Origin: an uncultured Clostridium sp.
GTDB lineage: Bacteria; Bacillota; Clostridia; Lachnospirales; Lachnospiraceae
Length of the DNA: 5,887 nucleotides
NCBI GenBank assembly: GCA_905192625.1
Contig: CAJJLI010000163.1
Location: 1 to 5,887, forward strand
Reading direction: 5' to 3'
The notes beneath the pieces were generated by a model. That model ran no database searches and was not told the origin of the DNA. It was given only the letters and a program-made list of their open reading frames with translations. Positions within the stretch are counted from its first letter, which is position 1; each line of letters opens with the position of its first letter. Below, one piece after another: positions 1-5,051 of this stretch. A program made the position numbers and the translations under genes.

Positions 1-6
1 GTCTTG

Positions 7-28
7 AAAAAGCGGCGTTCTGTCACCG
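7..28 (-). terminator. Weak candidate terminator at the left edge
   Basis: Four bases after the stop of the chaperone-like gene, the minus strand can form CGGTG (24-28) paired with CGCCG (13-17) around a six-base loop, followed by C and five Ts (7-11). The stem is only five pairs and the window ends here. The same DNA could instead be the start of another coding region (see findings), in which case this call is wrong. Confidence 0.3.
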
Positions 29-32
29 GTGA

Positions 33-518
33 TCATTTGATGAAATTCATCGGTAAAAAATAAGATTCGCCCTGAAATTCATTCATCATATTTTTATAAT
101 AATTACTAACCGTTTGACTACTAACTTTATAAGTTTTTATTTCTTGTTTTTGATTCATAAAAAAAGTTTCTAATTTTAACTTATTAGATTTTTCTTGTGT
201 TTGTATATTGATGCTTTTGTCCATGATTTGTTTTATTAGTTCTTGTAAAAAGATTACTTCAGTTCTATAATTTATTGTGTCATTTTTCAAACTCTCTTGG
301 ACTTTATTATATATCTTTTCAAAACCGTCATCTAATTGATTCAATTGGAGAATAACCTTTTCTTTTCTATCTATTATTATATTAAACATCTCTATATTAA
401 CTTCGCTCGAAGTTAATATTTCATCTTGCGTCTTGTTTAATTCTATTATTTCCTCTAAGAGTACATTTTTTTTCATAAATGTATCTGCTAAAATTTTTAT
501 GTATATATTCATGTCCAT
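33..518 (-). CDS. Probable flagellar export chaperone, FlgN/FliT-like
   Basis: This is a 161-residue, almost entirely helical, charged cytoplasmic protein with no signal peptide or membrane segment. Position directly after fliS (46-base gap) is where FliT- or FlgN-type chaperones are normally encoded. Those hold FliD or the hook-junction proteins FlgK and FlgL before export. The pattern of helix 1 (LLEEIIELNKTQDEIL, about 20-35) and helix 2 (IIIDRKEKVILQLNQLDDGFEKIY, 47-70) fits the FlgN-like layout of a helical hairpin with a mid-protein RKEK..L..L segment. The C-terminus has VSNYYKNMM (137-145), a pattern I associate with this group. The similarity is too weak to choose between FlgN and FliT, so no symbol is given. 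The ATG at 518 has a modest SD (AAAGAGA, 524-530); an ATG two codons later is possible. The last residues (FLPMNFIK) look atypical. Confidence 0.65.
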   Translation of the reverse strand: MDMNIYIKILADTFMKKNVLLEEIIELNKTQDEILTSSEVNIEMFNIIIDRKEKVILQLNQLDDGFEKIYNKVQESLKNDTINYRTEVIFLQELIKQIMDKSINIQTQEKSNKLKLETFFMNQKQEIKTYKVSSQTVSNYYKNMMNEFQGESYFLPMNFIK

Positions 519-564
519 CTTTATCTCTTTTCTTTTAGCAACGCTAATGTATCAACTATAAACA

Positions 565-936
565 TTACTGTTTACCAATTTTCATAACTTCCTTCCAGGT
601 ATCTCTCATATCCCTTAAATGCACTAATATTTCATTCAAAATATCTTGATCTTTATTAATATTGGCTTGTATCATCCTTTGATATAAATAACTATAAACA
701 TTGTCAAAATCTTTAGCTACCCCATATTTAAGATCTAGTGTGCTTTGCAGATATAATATGATTTTTTCAGCTTTAATTATATTATTATTTGCTTTACTAA
801 AATCCTTTTCTTCGATACCCAAAAGAGCTATATTACAAAATTTAATAGCTCCTTCATATAGCATTAACGTCAATTCTGCTGGTGTAGCTGTATTAATTTT
901 ATTACTTTGATATGCTGATGCAGCATTAAGAGCCAT
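565..936 (-). CDS. fliS: Flagellin export chaperone FliS
   Basis: FliS is a cytoplasmic four-helix chaperone that binds the C-terminal helix of flagellin, prevents premature polymerisation and delivers it to the export gate. From the ATG at 936 it is 123 residues, a normal length. The N-terminus MALNAASAYQSNKINTATP followed by AELTLMLYEGAIKFCNIA is the family signature (compare the B. subtilis segment AYQQNSVNTATPGELTLMLY). Later landmarks are KAEKIILYLQSTLD (about 56-69), VYSYLYQRMIQANI and the terminal MRDTWKEVM. A longer version starting at 966 would add ten atypical residues and is disfavoured. It sits between fliD and a chaperone-like gene, a standard order. It may indirectly influence the FliW-CsrA switch because FliS and FliW both bind flagellin. 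Confidence 0.95.
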   Translation of the reverse strand: MALNAASAYQSNKINTATPAELTLMLYEGAIKFCNIALLGIEEKDFSKANNNIIKAEKIILYLQSTLDLKYGVAKDFDNVYSYLYQRMIQANINKDQDILNEILVHLRDMRDTWKEVMKIGKQ

Positions 937-943
937 ATCTATT

Positions 944-949
944 CCTCCC
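944..949 (-). promoter_or_regulatory. Ribosome binding site that fixes the fliS start
   Basis: GGGAGG on the minus strand ends seven bases before the ATG at 934-936. Two in-frame upstream ATGs (949-951 and 964-966) exist, but the first overlaps this SD and neither is preceded by one of its own. The protein from 936 also matches the normal FliS N-terminus. Confidence 0.8.
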
Positions 950-1026
950 ATATAACAAATAAACATTTTCTTTTATTATTGGAAAAAATATAACTTGCGT
1001 AATATTTCTTTCAATAGTACTTTTAT

Positions 1027-1035
1027 ATTATAACA
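1027..1035 (-). promoter_or_regulatory. Candidate extended -10 promoter for fliS
   Basis: In the 153-base fliD-fliS gap the minus strand reads TGTTATAAT, a perfect TATAAT (1027-1032) preceded by the TGN extended -10 motif. The -35 position (TATAAA, 1050-1055) is poor, which extended -10 promoters tolerate. Transcription would start near 1020, about 84 bases before the fliS start. No terminator follows fliD, so fliS can also be read from the flaG-fliD transcript. Confidence 0.45.
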
Positions 1036-1089
1036 AATTATTGCTTAGATTTATAGAAGAATTAACTCTACCTTACTCTAAGACTTAAA

Positions 1090-3273
1090 TTAATTCGATC
1101 CAGTACCTAGCATTCCTGCCAAGGCGTTGCTCTGTGATTGCAATTTTGCCATTGCTGTTTCCATGGCAGAAAATTGTTTATAATATTTGTTCTCTAACTC
1201 AGTTACCTTTTTGTCTAAAAGAGCAATTTTTTTCTTATACTCAGTTTGTTGATCCGTCATTAACTTATCATTATAAAAAGTAAATGCACTTCTTACATTA
1301 GGAATTGCTTTTATATTTTTATCTACCTCTTTGTATAAATTCGAAATTGTTTTCGAAAGTACCTCTGCAACGATATCTGGATCTGATTCTAATGCTTTCA
1401 TTAGTTTATTCGTTTCACTAGAATAAACAGCATCCTCTGGATCTCCACTAATATGTAGCAAACCTTTTTCTGTATAATCACTGGAGGTACCAATCCCAAA
1501 GCTAGCCAATGAATATTGTTTACCATCACTAGCAGTTACACTTTGCATCATTGATGTTTTTAATGTTGTAATTATAGTCCCTACATTAGAGTCCCTACGC
1601 AACATAGAATCTTTTATTTTAGATTCCCATTTTTCAATCTGGGCTTCTGTCATGGCTTCTTTTTCATCGTCACTAAGAGGCTCATAACCTTTTGCTGAGC
1701 TAGCATAATATAAATTATTTAATTCTTTTAATATAGCATTATAGTTTGTTACAAATTTCTTAACCTCATCAAAGGTAGCTTGAGTATCAGTTGTTGTGCT
1801 AAAAGATATCTTCTCATCGCCTGTAGTCTCACCTTTTAAGGTTATAGTTAATCCATTGACTAATATAGTGTTAGAACTACTTGTAATAGTTACTCCATTA
1901 AAATCTACTTTTGCATCTTTACCCGCTTTAACTAACATGTCATTTTCACCTGGATTTAATGTGTCAACGTTTGTTACTTCACCCAACCCTAATAATGCTA
2001 GTGTACTGGTAGTAGAACTTCTATTTGCATGAAAATCATTTATATTGCTTGTTATATCAATTCCAATTTGATCCAAGTTTAAATTAGCATCCTTATAATC
2101 ATTATAGGCTTTTGTATAAGCAGCAGAATATTCTTCACTTTTTTTAACTATATTGTCATACTCTTGTGATATATTGGATACTGAATATCCATCCATCTGT
2201 TTTTTTACTTCAGAATCAAGATATTCTTCTTTAGTTCCATTCCAATCATCTGGAACTATAAGATCTTTTTGAATTGACTTTCTTACATTATTTTCAACGG
2301 CCTTATATTTTTTTAGGACTTTAATGCCTTCTGCTTCCAATTGTTCTTCTTTAATGCCTATTGATTTTAAGTAACTCTCAATTTTGCTTTTATATTCCGA
2401 TGAATTATATTCTTCTGTTGTAACTGTAAGGCTTGCTAACATTTTTTCATTTGCCGCATCATAAGCTTTAACACTGGCATCCTTAGCTGCTTCACTTTCA
2501 ACTATTTTTGTACTACTCTCTTTTCCTAAGTTAATTAAGTAATCTAAATCATCCTGTGCTATAGTAACACTGTTTTTTATACTATCTAATGTTTTATTAA
2601 CTTCTAGGGCCACATCCTTATTCAGATTAGAAAAATCAATTGCTTCTTTTATCTTATCTAAACTTTCCTTAGCACCAACACCATACTCTTTAATAGAAAA
2701 TTGATTTTCTTCACCACTTAACTTAGAGCTAATGAAAATTCTCTTTTGAGAATTGTCAAAGTTAGCATTTAATCCTGCACTTTTACATTTTTGTATAAAA
2801 TCATCTATAGTAGTATTTTCATCAACTACAAAACGTTCTTCTTTTGTACCATTCGTGATAACAATAGTGCTACTATTACCTGTACCTAATTTTAAACTTT
2901 TTAGTGTAGTAGTTCCAGTAACACTACTGTCTAATTTAGCACTTATAACAGATTGACTAGTTGCAGTTGTTATATTGGATAACGTACCTGTCCCTGTTGG
3001 CGTAGTACTACCTGCCTTAATTTCCACTAACGACTCATTGGAACTAGTCACCTTCTTCGTACCATAGGCACTTGAAAGTCTTAGCTTAGTTAAATCTTCC
3101 GAGTACAATTTATACAATTTAGTATTTAATTCTTTTAACTTATCTTTTTTCCAATCAAGGATTTGTGATTTGTCACTTACCTTTTTATTCTTTAATTTCT
3201 GCGCATCAACAATACCTTTAATGATAGTATCTGTATCTAGCCCTGAAGCCATTCCTGATAACCTTATCGGCAT
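1090..3273 (-). CDS. fliD: Flagellar filament cap protein FliD (hook-associated protein 2), enlarged
   Basis: FliD forms the cap at the growing filament tip and helps exported flagellin fold and insert. The start ATG has an excellent SD (AAGGAGG, 3280-3286, six bases away). Residues 1-105 form the FliD N-terminal domain (IRLSGMASGLDTDTIIKGIV motif). The typical C-terminal domain runs from about 500 to 727 and ends with a coiled coil and the hallmark KYYKQFSAMETAMAKLQSQSNALAGMLG. The beta-rich middle is split: strands around 135-195 (FISSKLSGEENQFSI) and 420-490 (ALLGLGEVT, LVNGLTITLKG) flank about 220 mostly helical, charged residues (200-415). At 727 residues it is much longer than the roughly 500 of B. 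subtilis FliD. The extra mass should face outward in the outer cap domain. The frame is uninterrupted, so there is no sign of decay. Confidence 0.95.
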   Translation of the reverse strand: MPIRLSGMASGLDTDTIIKGIVDAQKLKNKKVSDKSQILDWKKDKLKELNTKLYKLYSEDLTKLRLSSAYGTKKVTSSNESLVEIKAGSTTPTGTGTLSNITTATSQSVISAKLDSSVTGTTTLKSLKLGTGNSSTIVITNGTKEERFVVDENTTIDDFIQKCKSAGLNANFDNSQKRIFISSKLSGEENQFSIKEYGVGAKESLDKIKEAIDFSNLNKDVALEVNKTLDSIKNSVTIAQDDLDYLINLGKESSTKIVESEAAKDASVKAYDAANEKMLASLTVTTEEYNSSEYKSKIESYLKSIGIKEEQLEAEGIKVLKKYKAVENNVRKSIQKDLIVPDDWNGTKEEYLDSEVKKQMDGYSVSNISQEYDNIVKKSEEYSAAYTKAYNDYKDANLNLDQIGIDITSNINDFHANRSSTTSTLALLGLGEVTNVDTLNPGENDMLVKAGKDAKVDFNGVTITSSSNTILVNGLTITLKGETTGDEKISFSTTTDTQATFDEVKKFVTNYNAILKELNNLYYASSAKGYEPLSDDEKEAMTEAQIEKWESKIKDSMLRRDSNVGTIITTLKTSMMQSVTASDGKQYSLASFGIGTSSDYTEKGLLHISGDPEDAVYSSETNKLMKALESDPDIVAEVLSKTISNLYKEVDKNIKAIPNVRSAFTFYNDKLMTDQQTEYKKKIALLDKKVTELENKYYKQFSAMETAMAKLQSQSNALAGMLGTGSN

Positions 3274-3319
3274 ATGTAACCTCCTTATTTCTTATGCAAC
3301 ACTTTCGTATATTGCAACT

Positions 3320-3727
3320 CTATCTTTTTTCATCTACTAACAATCCAGCAATCTCATAGATTTTTTCTAAAACCTTTATCGATTCTTCTGGTGGAATTTC
3401 TTTCACTATCTCGTTCGTTTCTCTATCACGAATTTTAATGGATACTCTATTTACTTCTTCATGGTATGAGAATTCACATCTTGTCTTGGTAGGCTTTAGT
3501 TTGTTATTCATCTCATTGATTGCATTTTTAATTCTTGTCGCTTCCGATCGTTGATCCTTTTGTTGTTCATTTTCGTTGCTGTCACCACCAAAACCTACAG
3601 AAACAGGTTTTGCACCTTGACTAGCATCAATACTTGCAATTCCTTGTGGCAAATTTCCATAATTATTCGTTGCTTTATCCACTCCTTGATATGATGCAAC
3701 TTGATTCATTATTCCTTTGACTGACAT
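3320..3727 (-). CDS. flaG: FlaG family flagellar protein
   Basis: FlaG is a small late flagellar protein commonly encoded next to fliD. In several bacteria its loss affects filament length, but its biochemical role is poorly defined. The N-terminal 65 residues are low-complexity and probably disordered (G, N, Q, S rich). The conserved FlaG domain spans about 69-132: an AINEMNNKL helix, CEFSYHEEVNRVSIKIRD strands, the hallmark EIPPEE around 110-115, and a closing helix. Length is normal. The ATG at 3725-3727 is supported by a very strong SD (GGAGGTGG). fliD starts 46 bases downstream with no terminator between, so they are likely co-transcribed. The start region may be under CsrA control through a hairpin on the SD. 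Confidence 0.92.
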   Translation of the reverse strand: MSVKGIMNQVASYQGVDKATNNYGNLPQGIASIDASQGAKPVSVGFGGDSNENEQQKDQRSEATRIKNAINEMNNKLKPTKTRCEFSYHEEVNRVSIKIRDRETNEIVKEIPPEESIKVLEKIYEIAGLLVDEKR

Positions 3728-3732
3728 ACTTG

Positions 3733-3748
3733 TCCACCTCCATGTGAA
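3733..3748 (-). promoter_or_regulatory. Candidate CsrA-binding hairpin covering the flaG SD
   Basis: In the flaG leader RNA, UUCAC (3744-3748) can pair with GUGGA (3733-3737, one G-U) to form a five-pair stem. Its six-base loop is AUGGAG, which contains the ANGGA core recognised by CsrA. The loop and 3' arm are the SD itself (GGAGGTGG, 3734-3741, six bases from ATG). Further GGA motifs occur in the 3' arm and at codon 5 of flaG (3713-3715), a spacing that one CsrA dimer could bridge. The fold is visible in the sequence; binding by CsrA is inferred from known targets such as the B. subtilis hag leader. Confidence 0.45.
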
Positions 3749-3787
3749 TCTAGCTATATATAAGAATACCTTATCTCTATGTTATAG

Positions 3788-3814
3788 TTATCGTCAAAAC
3801 TCTATTTAAAATTA
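3788..3814 (-). promoter_or_regulatory. Candidate sigma-D (sigma-28) promoter for flaG-fliD
   Basis: On the minus strand GACGATAA (3788-3795) matches seven of eight bases of the sigma-28 -10 element GCCGATAA. Exactly 15 bases upstream lies TAAT (3811-3814), three of four to the TAAA -35 core. Flagellar late genes such as flaG and fliD are classical sigma-D targets, and a terminator sits just upstream. The start would fall near 3781, with a leader of about 54 bases. An overlapping TTGACG resembles a sigma-A -35 but has no good -10 at 16-18 bases. Confidence 0.5.
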
Positions 3815-3915
3815 ATACTTTTACCATTATTTATAATTTTTCATGTATATTTGGTACATTTCACATTTTACGACCTTTTACAACCTTTTATAAAGCAACA
3901 CTTTGTAAACATTAC

Positions 3916-3964
3916 AAAAATAGAAGATAAATTTGTTCATCTAAAACAAACTCATCTCCTATTT
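3916..3964 (-). terminator. Intrinsic terminator of the fliW-csrA transcript
   Basis: On the minus-strand RNA, bases 3945-3961 pair with 3921-3937 without a gap (17 bp, three of them G-U). The loop is seven bases (3938-3944), and a U-run at 3916-3920 follows. An AAA before the stem can extend the pairing into the U-run. This is a convincing Rho-independent terminator. It separates csrA from flaG and implies that flaG has its own promoter. The 3' flank overlaps a second small inverted repeat (3902-3918, TTTGTAA/TTACAAA). Confidence 0.8.
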
Positions 3965-3998
3965 ACATTGTACAATAATATTTCCAAGAGTATTTATT

Positions 3999-4112
3999 AC
4001 ATTGTTAGCAACTCAAAACATTACTAGCAACTTATTACATTACTAGCAACTTATTACATTGTTAGAAACTTATAACATTATTATCTACTTATAACCTTGT
4101 TAATATTTAATA
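3999..4112. repeat. Tandem array of a 19-bp repeat downstream of csrA
   Basis: Five clear head-to-tail 19-bp units start at 3999, 4018, 4037, 4056 and 4075, with a decayed sixth at 4094-4112. Units 2 and 3 are identical (ACATTACTAGCAACTTATT on the plus strand). Units 1, 4 and 5 carry a few substitutions. There are no spacers between units, so this is not a CRISPR array. The array lies between the csrA stop and its terminator, so it should be transcribed as csrA 3' untranslated RNA. The units contain no GGA, and 19 is not a multiple of three. Function is unknown. Adjacent identical units suggest recent slippage or duplication. Confidence 0.9.
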
Positions 4113-4127
4113 ATACTCAATCCAAAA

Positions 4128-4349
4128 CTATTCAAACAGCTTCTTTATAGCATCCATTCCGCCTTCATTTTGTACCGTTTCTTTATTTTCTTTTTCTATT
4201 TGAAGATAAATCTCTTTCCTATAAATCGGCACAGATTTCGGCGCAGAGATGCCAACCTTTACTTGGTCGCCTTTGATTTCTAGAATCGTTATTTCAATAT
4301 CATTTCCAATGATTAATGATTCGTTTACTTTTCTTGATAGGGCTAGCAT
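4128..4349 (-). CDS. csrA: Carbon storage regulator CsrA, translational repressor
   Basis: CsrA is a dimeric RNA-binding protein that blocks ribosome access by binding GGA motifs, usually in hairpin loops near SD sequences. At 73 residues it has the length of Firmicutes CsrA proteins. The N-terminus [15 protein letters not shown] and the segment [22 protein letters not shown] are canonical. L4 and R44, the core RNA-contact positions, are present. N55, which is important for FliW interaction in B. subtilis CsrA, is also present. The C-terminal tail (about 56-73, ending KKLFE) extends past the conserved fold. Its SD (AGGGGG, 4357-4362, seven bases from ATG) lies inside the end of fliW and contains a GGGGGA run that could itself be a CsrA site, so autoregulation is possible. 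It is the last gene before a strong terminator. Confidence 0.96.
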   Translation of the reverse strand: MLALSRKVNESLIIGNDIEITILEIKGDQVKVGISAPKSVPIYRKEIYLQIEKENKETVQNEGGMDAIKKLFE

Positions 4350-4816
4350 TAAGATTCCCCCTTTTCTTTTTTGTATTTCATAAAACTAGTATATACATTA
4401 TGTTTTACTTCATACTCAGGGTTTTCTGCTACCACTTGGCAACCTTTCTTTGTATCGGAATTGATAATGATTGGAGCTTTTAGATTACTTGTTACTTTTG
4501 TAATATCACTTGGCACAGTCATAGTTACAAAAATAATTAGGTTTTCTTCAGTTATTTCACCCAAAGACGCAATCAACTCATCCTCCACCGTTGGATTGTA
4601 ATCCCCTTTTATAATAAATGGGCTTATGACTGGCAATGCCAGCGCCTGCTCATCTAAGCACTGCAACCAAGATATCGGTGATCTTTCTTCGGACTCTGAA
4701 TCATATAAAATCGTATATCGTTTAAAATCCTCAAATCCTAAGATACCATTTTCAAAGGTTATAATTTTTTCTTCCTCTAAATCTATTTCTCCAAAATGTT
4801 TCGTTTTAATTAACAT
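4349..4816 (-). CDS. fliW: Flagellar assembly factor FliW, CsrA antagonist
   Basis: FliW is a small cytoplasmic beta-barrel protein. In Bacillus subtilis it binds either flagellin or CsrA: when flagellin is exported, free FliW sequesters CsrA and lifts CsrA repression of flagellin translation. The 155-residue length is typical. Family landmarks are GILGFED (24-30), SWLQCLDE (49-56), ALPVISPF (60-67) and the conserved C-terminal half from FVTMTVP through [19 protein letters not shown] (about 96-129). The ATG start has a good SD (AAGGAG at 4823-4828, six bases away). The stop TAA shares one base with the csrA ATG (TAATG), so the two are very likely translationally coupled. That keeps antagonist and target in fixed proportion. 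Function here is assigned by homology and context. Confidence 0.95.
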   Translation of the reverse strand: MLIKTKHFGEIDLEEEKIITFENGILGFEDFKRYTILYDSESEERSPISWLQCLDEQALALPVISPFIIKGDYNPTVEDELIASLGEITEENLIIFVTMTVPSDITKVTSNLKAPIIINSDTKKGCQVVAENPEYEVKHNVYTSFMKYKKEKGES

Positions 4817-4831
4817 TATATTCTCCTTCCA

Positions 4832-4869
4832 AACTCTTTTCTAAGAAGATTAACAAACTGAAAAGAGTT
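4832..4869 (-). promoter_or_regulatory. fliW leader inverted repeat next to the SD
   Basis: On the minus strand AACTCTTTTC (4860-4869) is perfectly complementary to GAAAAGAGTT (4832-4841), giving a 10-bp stem with an 18-base loop. It ends two bases before the fliW SD region GGAAGGAG (4823-4830, six bases from ATG). The 5' arm also overlaps a 12-bp palindrome, AGAGTTAACTCT (4864-4875), so two mutually exclusive folds are possible. No U-run follows, so this is not a terminator. A role in fliW translation is inference only. Confidence 0.45.
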
Positions 4870-4899
4870 AACTCTAAGAAATTCATGCAGCATTAATCA

Positions 4900-4929
4900 A
4901 TTGTAACTCTATCATTTAAAAACTTTCAA
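4900..4929 (-). promoter_or_regulatory. Candidate sigma-A promoter for fliW-csrA
   Basis: On the minus strand TTGAAA (4924-4929, 5 of 6 to the -35 consensus) is followed after 18 bases by TACAAT (4900-4905, 5 of 6 to the -10 consensus). Transcription would start near 4893 and give a leader of about 77 bases. No clear terminator was seen between flgL and this point, so fliW-csrA may also be read through from flgL. AT-rich DNA yields such matches by chance. Confidence 0.4.
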
Positions 4930-4987
4930 GCGTCTTAGATATAACTAAAATCAATCAGGTTATACTCAAAATTAAATATGATGTTTT

Positions 4988-5013
4988 ATGTAAGAATTTA
5001 ATGTAAGAATTTA
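4988..5013. repeat. Perfect 13-bp tandem duplication in the flgL-fliW gap
   Basis: ATGTAAGAATTTA occurs twice head to tail (4988-5000 and 5001-5013). On the transcribed strand the promoter-distal flank also allows a small TGTAA/TTACA hairpin. No function is known. It lies upstream of the candidate fliW promoter and could be a protein-binding direct repeat or a simple slippage duplication. Confidence 0.8.
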
Positions 5014-5051
5014 CAACTGCAACCATGCATACATACTAATGTTATAACATC

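Larger units (their letters stand above)
3728..4127. other. 400-base gene-free stretch between csrA and flaG
   Basis: No credible gene was found on either strand. From csrA onward it holds the 19-bp repeat array (3999-4112), the terminator hairpin (3916-3964), a short 10-bp direct repeat TTTTACGACC/TTTTACAACC (3866-3885, plus strand), a candidate sigma-D promoter (3788-3814) and the flaG leader with a possible CsrA hairpin (3733-3748). It is very AT-rich. Confidence 0.75.

Noticed and set aside
564..966. Longer fliS starting at 966
   Set aside because: The extra ten residues are not FliS-like and the strong SD serves the ATG at 936.
1796..2032. Plus-strand open frames inside fliD, fliW, fliS and flgL (for example 1796-2032, 2753-2956, 4371-4601, 5269-5556)
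   Set aside because: They lie opposite well-identified genes, have no convincing SD or family features, and read as antisense shadows of AT-rich coding DNA.
3277..3287. CsrA hairpin at the fliD SD
   Set aside because: The AAGGAGG SD has a GGA, but only a three-pair A-U stem can form around it, which is too weak to claim.
3903..3917. Catabolite (cre) site in TTGTAAACATTACAA
   Set aside because: It is one base short of the cre layout, lacks the central CG and overlaps the terminator U-run, so the symmetry is better explained as part of the terminator region.
3999..4112. CRISPR array or plasmid-type iterons
   Set aside because: The 19-bp units are contiguous with no unique spacers, there are no cas or replication genes, and no clear DnaA box accompanies them.
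3999..4112. Decoy RNA array that titrates CsrA (CsrB-like)
   Set aside because: The repeat units contain no GGA motif on the transcribed strand, which CsrA-sequestering RNAs require.
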